Below are positions 36,007-46,400 of a stretch of 64,000 nt of DNA, piece after piece. This DNA comes from a bacterium (GTDB lineage: Bacteria; Myxococcota_A; Polyangia; Nannocystales; Nannocystaceae). The notes below the pieces were generated by a model that was given only the letters and a program-made list of their open reading frames with translations, had not been told where the DNA came from and made no database searches. Location of the stretch: positions 1-64,000 of the forward strand of contig JANSYI010000036.1 of assembly GCA_024742475.1 (NCBI GenBank). Direction: 5' to 3'. Each line of letters opens with the position of its first letter. The first letter of the stretch is position 1. The translations under genes and the position numbers were made by a program.

Positions 36007-37815
36007 TCACGCCTCGCCGCGGTCGAACACGAGCTCGAACCTGCACCCATCGCCCGTGCCCTGTGAGACGAGCCGAACCTCCCCGCCCGAGGTCTCCATC
36101 ACGCGCTTGACGATCGCGAGCCCGATGCCGGTGCCGTCCCCCCCGCTCGAGAGGCGGTTGAAGAGCCCGAAGACGCGCTCGTGGTGCGCCGGGGCGATGC
36201 CCGGCCCCCTGTCCGTGACGCTGATCTCCACCCTGCCGTCATCGAGCTCGCGTCCGTCGACGCTGACCTCGAACGGGCCGTGCTCGGGCCGGCCGTACTT
36301 GATCGCGTTGGAGATCAGGTTCTCCAGCACTTGCTCGAAGCGAGTGGGGTTGGCCCGAACGGGAGGGATGTCCTCCCCCACGTGCACCGTGATGCCCTCC
36401 TTCTCCAGACGGGCGTCGAGCAGCGCCAGCATCTCCTTCGCGACCGCGTTGGGGTCGACCGTCTGCAGCTCTGCATCGACGCGACCAACCCGGCTCAGCT
36501 GAAGCAGGTCGGTCAGCAGGCGGCTCATCTTCCGGTTGCTGCGCTCGAGGACGTCGAGCTGCGAGAGCGCCTCCTCCACCTCGCCGTCCGCGGCGAGTTC
36601 ACGCATCATCCCGATGAAGCCCAGCGAAGTGACCAGCGGTGTCTTGAGGTCGTGCGATACGGTGTAGACGAACTGCTCGAGCTCGAGGTTCGATCGCTGC
36701 AGGGCGCGTTGGTGGGTCTCGAGCTTGTCGGACAGCTCGATCTGGTTGCCCAGCAGCGCCTCGGTCTCGTCGTTCGCTCGCCGGAACGCCTCGGCGGCGA
36801 CCGCCATCACGCCGATCTCGTCCTTGCGATCGCCCCCGGGCACCTCGGGGACCCGCTCACCGCGTGCGAGCCGATCGAGCGTCTCGGCGATCTGCTGCAG
36901 AGGCTTCGAGATGCTTCGCCCGATCGCCCACGAGAAGGCGAGCCCGCCGATCAGCGCGAGCGCTCCGACCAGGAGGGTGCGCCGGCGCATCTGCCCCGCC
37001 ATCGTCTCCATCGAGCGCACGATCGCGGGAACGTCGGCCAACGCGTCGTCGCGTAGCTTCGTCGAGAGGCGGGAGAACTCCCAGGCTTCGCCTGCCATCA
37101 CCACGCCCACCAGGTACAGATAGCCCCGGGTGGCTTGAACAACCCTTCGAAACTTCTTGGCGTAGGCGTCGAGCAGGGCCAGGTACTCCCGCTCCGCTGG
37201 GGACTCCACGATCGTCTCGAGGGCTTCGACCTCGTCGACGGCGCCCGTGAGCAGCGCATAGTCGGGCTCGTAGAGGTAGCGGTACAGGCTGCTCTCCAAG
37301 CGGCTGCGAGCGCGGACGAGGCGTTGCCATCGCTCGGCGGGCACGGCTTCGGGTCGGTCCCCCAGCGCCTCGAGCCGGCGCTCGAGCGTCGGCAGCTCGT
37401 CGTGCACCAGCGCGTAGCGGATGCGCCGCTCGTCGATCGCGGTGGTGAGCGACGCCTCGTAGTTGTCGAGCGACGTCCGCATCCGCGCGAGCAGCCGCTG
37501 TCCCCCTCGGCCCGAGAGCAGCGACTCGGTCGTCTCGAAGCGCACCCTCAGGTCGGCGATCCGCCGCAGCGACTCGTCGGCCAAGCTCGCGTGCCCCAGC
37601 GTCGAGAACAGCTGCACGCTTCGCTGAAGCGCCGTGACCTCGGTCTGCATCTCGAGCAGGGCGAAGGTTCGCGCGTTGAGTTGACGAAAGTGGCTCGCGT
37701 TGCTCTGCGCCCGACCAGCCGCGACGAGCGCGGCCGAAGCCAACGCGATCGACAGCACGCCCATGAGCACGAAGCCCAGGTAGATCCGGCGGCCGATGGA
37801 GAGTCGAGAGAGCAT
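36007..37815 (-). CDS. Transmembrane sensor histidine kinase
   Basis: 602 residues. TM1 lies at about 12-33, a periplasmic helical sensor domain at about 35-270 and TM2 near 280-300. A HAMP domain follows, then a HisKA domain with YTVSHDLKTPL (phospho-accepting His near 387) and an HATPase domain (ENLISNAIKYG, DRGPGIAP, GTGIGLAIV). The start ATG overlaps the TGA of the solute-binding gene (TGATG); GTG 37,818 is the alternative. Coupling to a periplasmic binding protein suggests that protein presents a ligand to the sensor domain. A receiver-kinase hybrid is encoded divergently nearby. Confidence 0.92.
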   Translation of the reverse strand: MLSRLSIGRRIYLGFVLMGVLSIALASAALVAAGRAQSNASHFRQLNARTFALLEMQTEVTALQRSVQLFSTLGHASLADESLRRIADLRVRFETTESLLSGRGGQRLLARMRTSLDNYEASLTTAIDERRIRYALVHDELPTLERRLEALGDRPEAVPAERWQRLVRARSRLESSLYRYLYEPDYALLTGAVDEVEALETIVESPAEREYLALLDAYAKKFRRVVQATRGYLYLVGVVMAGEAWEFSRLSTKLRDDALADVPAIVRSMETMAGQMRRRTLLVGALALIGGLAFSWAIGRSISKPLQQIAETLDRLARGERVPEVPGGDRKDEIGVMAVAAEAFRRANDETEALLGNQIELSDKLETHQRALQRSNLELEQFVYTVSHDLKTPLVTSLGFIGMMRELAADGEVEEALSQLDVLERSNRKMSRLLTDLLQLSRVGRVDAELQTVDPNAVAKEMLALLDARLEKEGITVHVGEDIPPVRANPTRFEQVLENLISNAIKYGRPEHGPFEVSVDGRELDDGRVEISVTDRGPGIAPAHHERVFGLFNRLSSGGDGTGIGLAIVKRVMETSGGEVRLVSQGTGDGCRFELVFDRGEA

Positions 37816-39095
37816 CACGCGAGCAGGAATTCATTCCACTTGGCGAGGCTGTATTCGTAGGTGGGCATCACCGTGTTCCACACCGCAATGTGCGAGAAGC
37901 GTTCTTCGTAGGACCCGCCGCGACGCCGCTCGCCCGCAGCCACGGCGATGGCCCCCTCGGTGTTCTCGAGGTCGGTCGCTGCCGGCTGCCCTCCGTACCA
38001 GTAGTCCCACTCCGCATCAGAGAGGTGTTCCCGAGACAGGGACGGCGTGGAGATGTAGTAGCCCTGCCGAGCGATGAACGCACCTGGCCACCCCGAGAGC
38101 CACCAGTTCATGAACTCGTAGGCCATGTCGACCGCAGGCCCCTTGCTCGCGCTCGACAGGCACATCACCCCATGCCACGCGCGGTAGCCCTCTTTGGGGG
38201 CCGCGTAGATGCAGCGCGTGCCCGCGCCACGAAGCGAGGCCACCGCGGGCGAGAACATGCTCTCGACGACGACGCCATCGTCCTGCATGAAGTCGACCGA
38301 CTGCGGGACCGAGCTCCACACGCCGCGAAACTGCCCGGCCCGCTTGAGGCGGATGAGGTGGGAGGTCAACTCGTCGAGCTCGGCACGCGTCATCGCTCCG
38401 ATGTCGCCGAAGCGCATCAACCCGTTGGCTTCGGCGGCGAGCGCGGCGTCGAAGAGGCCGATCGTGGGCGCGTTGACGAGCGCAGCCCGCCCCCGAAACT
38501 TCGGATCGAACAGCCAGCCCCAACTCTCGGTCTCGTAGGGAACGCCCTCCTCGAGAGCCGCGGCGTCGTAGCCGAGCGAGTCGGCGTTGTGTACGTAGGG
38601 AAGGAAGCTGATGAAGTCGGACTCCTGCGGCCCGAGCTCGTCGTTCTCCCCGACATTGAGCAGGAGGTGGGGTGCGTCGCCTCGGCCGACGGGCGCCGAT
38701 CCGGTGAGGTGCCCGCGCGTGGTGAGCCCGTTGACGTGTTTCCAATGGGCGACGCGACGCCTGTCGATCCGCTGGATGGCGCGCGCCTGCCAAAGGACGC
38801 GGATCGAGTTCGACCACTGCTCGTAGAGGTCGAACGAGTCGGGGCGCGTCGAGGCTTGGTGCAACACCGCGGCGCTGCCACCCGCCGAGAACTCCACGCG
38901 AAAGCCGAGGTCGGACTCGGCTCGGCGACGAAGGGGCTCTTGCAGCGTCACGTGCGTGCCGAGCACGCGCAGGGTGAAGTCGGATCGCACCAGCACGGTG
39001 GGCGCGACCGGCTCGTGCGGCGCCGCGGAGCGCGCTGTCCCCGAAAGCGCCGCGGCGCCGAGGCCCGCCAAGAGTTCTCGTCTGCGATGAAGCAT
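37815..39095 (-). CDS. Tat-exported periplasmic solute-binding protein (PotD-like)
   Basis: 426 residues. ATG 39,095 has GGAGG nine bases upstream. The N-terminus MLHRRRELLAGLGAAAL is a twin-arginine (Tat) signal. The body resembles polyamine/iron-type extracellular binding proteins (family 1: LGYDAAALEEGVPYETESWG, WHGVMCLSSASKGP, AYEFMNWWLSG). No permease or ATPase genes are adjacent. The gene is coupled to the sensor kinase, so its likely task is ligand sensing rather than uptake. Confidence 0.85.
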   Translation of the reverse strand: MLHRRRELLAGLGAAALSGTARSAAPHEPVAPTVLVRSDFTLRVLGTHVTLQEPLRRRAESDLGFRVEFSAGGSAAVLHQASTRPDSFDLYEQWSNSIRVLWQARAIQRIDRRRVAHWKHVNGLTTRGHLTGSAPVGRGDAPHLLLNVGENDELGPQESDFISFLPYVHNADSLGYDAAALEEGVPYETESWGWLFDPKFRGRAALVNAPTIGLFDAALAAEANGLMRFGDIGAMTRAELDELTSHLIRLKRAGQFRGVWSSVPQSVDFMQDDGVVVESMFSPAVASLRGAGTRCIYAAPKEGYRAWHGVMCLSSASKGPAVDMAYEFMNWWLSGWPGAFIARQGYYISTPSLSREHLSDAEWDYWYGGQPAATDLENTEGAIAVAAGERRRGGSYEERFSHIAVWNTVMPTYEYSLAKWNEFLLA

Positions 39096-39189
39096 CTCGC
39101 CCGACCTCCAGCGTACCCAGGCGCACGCCAGTGCCGCGTCCCGATTCAGGTCAGCCCGGGAGCCGGCGGGCGTGCGATGGTGCTCGTCA

Positions 39190-40269
39190 ATGGGCGCCCC
39201 AACGCGCGTATTCCTCGTCGAAGACGAGGCCGACTTCGCGGCGTTGGTCCGCCACAGCGCTCGCCGGCGCCGAGATTGGGCCCTCGTGGGCGAGGCCTGC
39301 TCGCTGGCGGAGGCGATGGAGGGCATCGAAGGGCTACGTCCCGATGTCGTGCTGCTCGACCTCGGGCTCCCCGACTCCGACGGGCTCGCGACCGTCGAGA
39401 CCATGCTCGCGCGCTTCGAGCCGATCGGCATCGTGGTGTTGACCGCCAACGCCTCCGAGTCGCTCGCCTCGGATGCCCTCAGCGCGGGGGCGCAGGACTA
39501 CCTCGACAAAGCCGAAGCCACACCGTCGGTGCTCTCGCGAACGGTCCGCTACGCCGCCGACCGAGCCCGCTACGCCGCGGCGATGGTCCGTCAGCAGGAG
39601 GCGATGGAGGCCTTCTCCACCCACGCCGCGCACGACTTGAGGTCGCCGCTTCGGGCGATCCGCTCGTTCGCAGAGCTGCTCGCCGAAGACCTCGAGCCCC
39701 AGCTGGGCGAGGAGCACAAGATGTACCTGCGTGAGCTCAGCGCAGGCGCGGCGCGCATGCAGAACCTGGTCGAAGACTTGATGGCCTACGCGCGCTCTGG
39801 CCACGACGACGCATTTCAGCGGGTCCCTCTTTCCTCGCTCGTCGCCGAGCTCGAGCAGGAGTTCGCCGCCGGGGGGACTCGGGGACGCACGACGTTCGAC
39901 ATCGCGGCGCTGCCGGACATCATGGGCCAGCGCACCGCCGTGCAGCAGGCGCTTCGCAACCTCATCGACAACGCGGTCAAGTTCCGCTCCGAGGACGACC
40001 TGGTCGTTCGCATGCGGGGCACCCAGGACGGCGGGCGCGTCTACCTCGAGGTCTCCGACAACGGCATCGGAATTCCGGCCGACGACCTCCAGACGGTGGT
40101 GCAGCCCTTCGCGAGGGTGCACGGCCCCCGCGAGTACGCGGGCAGCGGACTTGGTCTCGCGCTCGTGCAGCGCGTGGTCGAGCGCCACGGTGGCCGCGTC
40201 GCGCTCACCTCGGAGCTCGGTCGCGGCACCTGCGTCACCATCGACTTCGCCGCAGCTACTCCACCGTGA
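39190..40269 (+). CDS. Hybrid response regulator-histidine kinase (REC-HisKA-HATPase)
   Basis: 359 residues, soluble. The receiver domain has Asp57 in PDVVLLDLGLPD, acidic ED at 11-12 and Lys in YLDKAE. The HisKA domain has FSTHAAHDLRSPL (His148), and the HATPase domain has RNLIDNAVKF, DNGIGIP and GSGLGLALV. The order receiver first, kinase second fits a phosphorelay intermediate. ATG 39,190 (MGAPTRVFL) is placed at the domain border; ATG 39,172 is possible. It is divergent from the binding-protein gene, and its last 14 nt overlap the convergent glmS. Confidence 0.88.
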   Translation: MGAPTRVFLVEDEADFAALVRHSARRRRDWALVGEACSLAEAMEGIEGLRPDVVLLDLGLPDSDGLATVETMLARFEPIGIVVLTANASESLASDALSAGAQDYLDKAEATPSVLSRTVRYAADRARYAAAMVRQQEAMEAFSTHAAHDLRSPLRAIRSFAELLAEDLEPQLGEEHKMYLRELSAGAARMQNLVEDLMAYARSGHDDAFQRVPLSSLVAELEQEFAAGGTRGRTTFDIAALPDIMGQRTAVQQALRNLIDNAVKFRSEDDLVVRMRGTQDGGRVYLEVSDNGIGIPADDLQTVVQPFARVHGPREYAGSGLGLALVQRVVERHGGRVALTSELGRGTCVTIDFAAATPP

Positions 40270-42106
40270 CGCTCTTGGCGAGGTTGCGCGGCTTGTCGAT
40301 CTCGCGACCGAGCGTGCGCGCCACGTGATAGCCGAGCAGCTGCAAGACGACCGTGTTGACCAGCGGCTGCAGCTCGTAGCGCACGTGCGGGACGTGAATG
40401 ACATCCTGCGCCAGCGTGTCCAGCCCCCGGGTACCCGGCGTCGCGATCGCGATGACCGGACCCTTGCGTGCGGCGATAGCCGACATGTTGGCCATCAGCT
40501 TTCGGTGGGTCGGCGAGGGCGTGGCGAGGAAGATCGTGCTGACCTCGGGGTCGATGAGCGCGATCGGACCGTGCTTGATCTCCCCGGCGGCGCCACCTTC
40601 GGCGGGGGTGTACGAGATCTCCTTGAGCTTGAGCGCCCCCTCGAGTGCCACGGGCACCTGCACACCGCGGCCGAGGAAGAGGAAGGCACGCGCGTTGGCG
40701 TGTCTGCGCGCGACCGCCTCGATGTGCGCCTCGTCGTCGAGAACCCGTTCGATGTCCGTGGGCAGCCGCTCCAGACCCGCCAAGATAGCGTCGGCCTCGT
40801 CATGCGAGACGCTGCCGCGGCGCAGCCCCAGGTCGAGGGCGACGAGCAGTGACGCGATCACCTGAGAGGTGAACGCCTTCGTCGACGCCACGCCCACCTC
40901 GGGGCCGGCCTGCGTCAAGAACGTGGCGTCGGCCTCTCGGGTCAGTCGGCTCCCGATCACGTTGCAGATGGCGAGCGAGGCGAGCTTGGTCTCCCGCGCC
41001 AGGGCCAAGCTCGCGAGCGTATCGGCGGTCTCGCCCGATTGGCTGATCGACAAGAACGCGTCGGTCTGACCGAGCAGCGGTTCCTCGTAGCGAAACTCCG
41101 ACGCGATGAACACGTCGGTGGGGATCTTTGCGAGCCGCTCCAGGTACCACTTCGCCACGAGACTCGCGTGATAGGAAGTGCCGCATGCCGCCGCGGCGAT
41201 GCGGGAGGGCACGGTGCCCCCCTCGAGCAGCGCGTCGAGCTCGCTGAGTTCGACGCGGCGCCGCCCCTTGTGATCGAAGAGGATCCGCCCCGAGCCGATG
41301 CGCTCGACGGTCCCGGGCTGATCCCCAATCTCCTTGCGCATGAAGTGCTCGAACCCGCCGCGCTCGGCTGCCTCGGCCGACCAGTCGATCTCGGTCACGT
41401 CCCGTTCGACCTGTGCCCCGGCTTGGTCGTAGAACGTCACGCCGTCGGGGCGCAGCACGGCCACGTCGCCGTCCTCGAGGAACAGCACTCTGCGGGTCCG
41501 CTCCATCACCGCGACCACGTCGGAGGCCAGGAACACCTCATCGTCACCGAGCCCGATCACGAGCGGGCTGCCCGAGCGCGTCGTGACGATCTCCTTGTCT
41601 TCGCCCTCGGAGTACACGACGGCAAACCCGAACGTGCCCCGTAGCCGTTCGACGACCTGCTGCACCGCGCCGAGCAGGGTACCGGCGTCTTCGAAGGTCT
41701 CCTCCACGAGGTGGGCGATCACCTCGGTGTCGGTGTCCGAGCGGAACTTGTGTCCCTTGAGCTTGAGCTCCGCGCGCAGCGCTGCGTGGTTCTCGATGAT
41801 GCCGTTGTGCACCACCGCGAACCGTCCCGTGCAGTCGACGTGCGGGTGGGCGTTCTGCTCGGAGGGCTCTCCGTGCGTCGCCCAGCGGGTGTGTCCGATT
41901 GCGGTCTTGCCGACCACCCCCGCCTCCTCGAGCGACTGCGAGAGATTCGCGACGCCTCCCACGGCTCGTCGCACGGCCAGCGCCCCCTGGGTGTCGATCG
42001 CCGCCACCCCCGAGGAGTCGTAGCCGCGGTACTCCAAACGCTCGAGGCCGCGAAGGCACTCGGCAACGCCACTTCGGAATCCAATGTACCCAACGATGCC
42101 GCACAT
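40256..42106 (-). CDS. glmS: Glutamine-fructose-6-phosphate aminotransferase (isomerizing)
   Basis: 616 residues, full length. The N-terminal glutaminase domain begins MCGIVGYIG (the Cys after Met is the nucleophile), with RGYDSSG, HTRWATHG and DTEV. Two SIS domains follow (about 290-430 and 460-600), with CGTSYHA, SISQSGETADT and the C-terminal KSVTVE. It makes glucosamine-6-phosphate for peptidoglycan and LPS. No glmS ribozyme-like structure was recognised upstream. glmU is not nearby. Confidence 0.97.
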   Translation of the reverse strand: MCGIVGYIGFRSGVAECLRGLERLEYRGYDSSGVAAIDTQGALAVRRAVGGVANLSQSLEEAGVVGKTAIGHTRWATHGEPSEQNAHPHVDCTGRFAVVHNGIIENHAALRAELKLKGHKFRSDTDTEVIAHLVEETFEDAGTLLGAVQQVVERLRGTFGFAVVYSEGEDKEIVTTRSGSPLVIGLGDDEVFLASDVVAVMERTRRVLFLEDGDVAVLRPDGVTFYDQAGAQVERDVTEIDWSAEAAERGGFEHFMRKEIGDQPGTVERIGSGRILFDHKGRRRVELSELDALLEGGTVPSRIAAAACGTSYHASLVAKWYLERLAKIPTDVFIASEFRYEEPLLGQTDAFLSISQSGETADTLASLALARETKLASLAICNVIGSRLTREADATFLTQAGPEVGVASTKAFTSQVIASLLVALDLGLRRGSVSHDEADAILAGLERLPTDIERVLDDEAHIEAVARRHANARAFLFLGRGVQVPVALEGALKLKEISYTPAEGGAAGEIKHGPIALIDPEVSTIFLATPSPTHRKLMANMSAIAARKGPVIAIATPGTRGLDTLAQDVIHVPHVRYELQPLVNTVVLQLLGYHVARTLGREIDKPRNLAKSVTVE

Positions 42107-42254
42107 GGTGTTCGTCGTTCCTTCATTCCGCGCTCGAGGGGCGGCGGCAAGTCGCCGGTGCAGCGCGATGAGGTCCGACTCGGGCCGGTGCGGTCACAAA
42201 CCGGAACACGCGCATCAGTCCAGACGCGGCCAGACACGCCGCAGGGACCGCGAC

Positions 42255-43436
42255 ATGACCATGAAACTCCAGGATTCTCACCGACACCTGTCCATCGCCG
42301 CGCTCGTGCTGGCCCTCGCTCCGGGGTGCTTCGAGCCCGACCCGGCCCGCGGCTCGGGGGTCGACGACGACGACGACGCGAGCTCGAGCGGCGAGCCGGC
42401 CAGCGGCGATACGACGGGCGCGGACGACCCCACGACGGGGCCCGGCGCGACCACGTTGGACGAGGGGAGCTCGAGCGGCGACGCCACCGAGACCGGGACC
42501 GGGACCGACGACGGGAGCGGCACCGGGTCGACGACGGGCACCGGGCCGGGCGAGGGCAGCTCGAGCACGGGCGAGGTGGATGAGATGGCGCCGCAGGTGG
42601 TCGAGATCACGCCAGCGGACGGCACCGACGCCGTGATGGACGAGACGGTGACGATCGTCTTCGACGAGCCGATGGACACCGCGTCGGTCGAGGCGGCCTT
42701 TCCCACCGCCACCGACTTCGTCTGGAGCGAAGACGACGCGACCGCGCAGTTCCATCTACCGATGCCCTTCACCGAGGCGCAGGCCAGCTTCGACATCGTC
42801 GTGCCCACCTCCGTGACCGACGTGGCGGGCAACGCTCTGGAAGAGTCCGTCACGGCCAGCATCGTGCTCGCGCCGCTCACCGTCCTCGAGATCGACTACG
42901 ACGCCTCGCTCACCGGAAACAACACCGGCACCTGGTTCTACGCCGGAGACACGACCGGCGACACGCACCGCTACGGTGGCGCCACCTTCGACCTCGACAC
43001 GCTGCCCGCCATCGGTGAGATCGAAGGTCTCCACCGCGCCAGCATCGTCACCCAGGTCATCGACCGCGCCGGCGCCCCCGACGACGACGCGATCGGCGGC
43101 TTCCTGGTCGACCACGTGACGTTCGAGTCTCGCGGCGCGCTGGCCAACCCCGGCATGCTCGATGCGGCGTTCGGCACGTTCATCGCCTCGGACGACATGG
43201 CGGCCGGCACCCCGATCGAGGTCGAGGTCACCGACCAGCTCTCGGGCGCTTGGACCGACGGCGACGCCGCGTTCCAGATCCGCGTGCGCGCCGCGAGCGT
43301 GCTCGACAACGAGGCCTCCGACGTCCTGTGGTTCCGTCGGGGCGCCGACGAGAACGACAGCATCGTCGCCGAGGGCGTGCTCGAGCCCGACGCGACCCAC
43401 CGACTGCGCCTGCACGTCGAGTACTTCGCGGGCTAG
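42255..43436 (+). CDS. Lipoprotein with Ig-like (Big_5) domain and low-complexity linker
   Basis: 393 residues; lipobox APGC (Cys25). A long Ser/Gly/Thr/Asp-rich linker spans about 30-110. A bacterial Ig-like domain of the Big_5 type follows (PQVVEITPADGTDAVMDETV; FDEPMDTASVEAAF). The C-terminal domain (about 210-390) is beta-rich and contains TFDLDTLP and VEVTDQLSGAW, similar to DNRLRE-type or carbohydrate-binding-like modules. AGGGA precedes the ATG. It likely sits on the cell surface; the function is unknown. It ends four bases before the convergent PilY1-like gene. Confidence 0.85.
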   Translation: MTMKLQDSHRHLSIAALVLALAPGCFEPDPARGSGVDDDDDASSSGEPASGDTTGADDPTTGPGATTLDEGSSSGDATETGTGTDDGSGTGSTTGTGPGEGSSSTGEVDEMAPQVVEITPADGTDAVMDETVTIVFDEPMDTASVEAAFPTATDFVWSEDDATAQFHLPMPFTEAQASFDIVVPTSVTDVAGNALEESVTASIVLAPLTVLEIDYDASLTGNNTGTWFYAGDTTGDTHRYGGATFDLDTLPAIGEIEGLHRASIVTQVIDRAGAPDDDAIGGFLVDHVTFESRGALANPGMLDAAFGTFIASDDMAAGTPIEVEVTDQLSGAWTDGDAAFQIRVRAASVLDNEASDVLWFRRGADENDSIVAEGVLEPDATHRLRLHVEYFAG

Positions 43437-43440
43437 CAAA

Positions 43441-46400
43441 TCACTCCACGGGCGTGAACCCACGCAGCTCTCGCGCGGCGACCGGCACGGCGTAGTGCGG
43501 GTCGACCACCGGGGGGGCGTCGGTGTTGTTGTCACACGGCCGCAGCGGCGGGGCGCCGGTCTGCGGCCCGCAGACACCGCTGGGGCAGGTCTGCGCCCCG
43601 CTTTGCTGCACACCGACGAACTTCAGTCCGCCCTCGAGCTGCGGATCGTCGAACTCGAAGCTCGAGCCGTCGGCGCCGCTGACGAAGTTGAACCCGGCAG
43701 CCGAGTCGACGGGAAGGCGGAACTGGACCTCGAACGTCGAGCCGGCGTCGGCGTGCCAGGTCTCGGTCGCCGGGTCGTAGAACCTGGGGTCGCACGCTTC
43801 GAGCGGCGGCTCGTGCACGAAGAACGTCACCTCGACGATCTCCAGGCCGTCGACGATCTCGGGCGTCTCGCCACCGGTGTCCACCGCGCCGCGCACCACG
43901 ATCCGCGGAGAGCGGCTCGGCCGAGTCGTGGGGAGGAAACGCCGGGTCTCGGTGATTGCGGAGGCGCCGGGAAAGGGCGTGAACACCCGCGTGCGCTCGA
44001 GGTCGCTCAGCGCCAGACGCACGTACGCAGGGTTGGTCCCCACGTCCGCGACCTCCATCTTGGGCGCGCCGGCGGGGATGGAGAATCCGTCCGTCGGTGA
44101 GTCACGGTGGTCGTCGACGAGCAAGTAGAGGCTGCTGTGAAACTCGGCGTCCGAGACGTTGGAGGCGCCGTCGTTGTGTGCGCCGCTGACCAGCGCCACG
44201 AGGAACTGGTCGTCGGTGGCCTCGGGCGCGGCGTCGGAGCCGGAGTCGATCCGGTCGCTGGCGGTCACCGCGGGTGCGAACGCGAAGGGCTCGCCTGGGT
44301 TGCTGCCGGCGACCGTGCACGTCTGGCCTCCGCCCTGGCAGGCGTTCAGCTGCACCGCTGCGTTCGCCGTCGCCCCCCACGTGCCACCGCTGTCGGCCTC
44401 GTGGGAGGTCGTGCGCCCGAGATCCCAGCGGAACAATCGCCCGGAGGGATCGGTGACGTACGCCTCCTGGGCTTCGGCCCAGAACCGGCTCTTGCAGTGG
44501 GTCGACACCGCGAGGTCGGAGACGAGACCGAAGCTCTGCGCGTAGGTGCTCGCGCTGGGCTCTCCGACGTCGGCCGCCTCGAGCAGTTCCCCGGTGACCG
44601 CGTCGATGCGCAGCAAGGAGCGACCGCGCGCGCCCTCGCTTCCATAACCGGAGCCGACGACGAGGAACGCCTCGGGTTCGAGCGACATGTCATCCTCCGG
44701 GACGTGGTAGGTGAGCGCAGGGCGGGCCCACGTCTCCCCCAGCAGCGGATTGTAGACGCCCGCGAGGCTCGTCTGATCCGTGCTCCAAAGCACCTCCACC
44801 GGGCCACGCGGAGAGTCCGGCGACATGTGGCTGACGTCGAGGGCGACGTACTCGGACCCTCCGGGCCCGAAGCCGAACACGGCCAGATGTCGCCAACGAT
44901 GCAGGGCTTCGTTCTCGGACGAGGTATCGAAGACGAAGCCGGTGTTCGCCGACGACGAGATCCCATAGAGGTGCTCGTCCAGCCCGCCGGGTTGTCCGTC
45001 CGTGGGCGGCCCTCGTCGCGCGTGCTCGACGACGTTGGCGAGGAGCGAGTTCGGCACGAAGCCCCACAGCTCGTTGCCGCTGTCGTACTGAAACGCATGG
45101 AGGACGCCGAGGTCGTCGCCGATGAGCACGGCTTCCTGGTACTCGAGAGCCTCCCCTTCGTCGGCGAGCGGATCGTTGACGTTGGTGCGCGCGAAGTCCT
45201 CGAGCGAACGCGGCAGCTCGCCCTCGGGGGCGCTAGGAAAGCGGCGGCCTCCGCAGTGGGCGTCGCGAATGGCGACGCTGGGGACGAGTTGGGTGCGCAG
45301 CGGCGGGACTCGGCGAATCAGGGTCGGCGTCGACGAGGCGAGGCCTGGCAGCTTCCAGCCATCGGGCCAATCGCGCCCCAAGACGAACGCGGCGAGGTCG
45401 TCGGCCTCGCCGGCAGGGTCGTCGCTGGAGAGCAGGTCCAGGTCGTCGAGCGCATCGCGGAACTGCGGCGTCGCTCTCCCGTCTTCGTCGGCGACAGCCA
45501 CCACCTCTCCGGTGCGCGTCGTCGTGTAGAGCCGCCGGTCGTTCCACGCGGTGGCGGCCAAACACGCCCCCGCGTCCCACTCGCGTGACTGCGGGCAGAC
45601 GCCGAAGGTCGGGCGCTCTTCGTGGGGCTGCCACTGGGGGCTGGGAAGGGTGCAGTGCTCGAGCAGCTCGCCCTCGTCGTCACGCGCGTCGCAGAGCTCA
45701 CGCGTCACGTGGCCGCGCCAGCTCGGCCAGTCGGTCCTCGCCGAGATCGTGGTCTGTACGACGTCTCCTTGCCCGGCCACGCCGTCGGCACCGACGCCGA
45801 ACTCGTTGGCGGCGGTTCCTGGCCCCGAGGAGAGCTCCACGCCGAGCTCCGCGAAGACGATCTCCGTCAACGTCTCGGCGAGCGCCTCGGCCGAGTCCGC
45901 GAGGTGAGCACACGCGCTGGGGTTTCCGGGTTCACGACACGTGTCCCAGTCTTGCGCCGGCGTGTCGTTGCACGGGGTGCTGCAGCTGGCCCCATCGCAG
46001 CCGCCCGCCGCAGCGCAGGCCATGTTGTTGATCTCGCCCGAGTCCTCGAGGAACCCGACGACGTATGTCTTGACCCCCAGGTCGTTGCGCAGCGTGGCGA
46101 GCCGGCCATAGAGGCCTGGCCCGCCCTGGCTCGCGGGGCTCGGCACGCCGTCGGAGATGAGCACGACGCTGGTGGGCGCACACAGATCGCTCGTGCTCGC
46201 GCTGTTGACGAAGCTGATGTAGCTCGCGACGGAGCGGTGACTGCCCGGCGCGTTGGACTGGACGCCCGCTCCCGGGTCTCCGATGACCGACGACCACGGC
46301 GTGCCGCCGGTCGCATCGACGCCGCCGTGGGTCATGCGCGAGGTCTTCGCCAGCACCGCCTCGGTCGCGCGCTCTCGCGTCGCGGGACCCCAGTCCTCGG

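Noticed and set aside
42107..42254. glmS ribozyme upstream of glmS
   Set aside because: No ribozyme-like pairing recognised in the 148 nt; the element is mostly known from Firmicutes.
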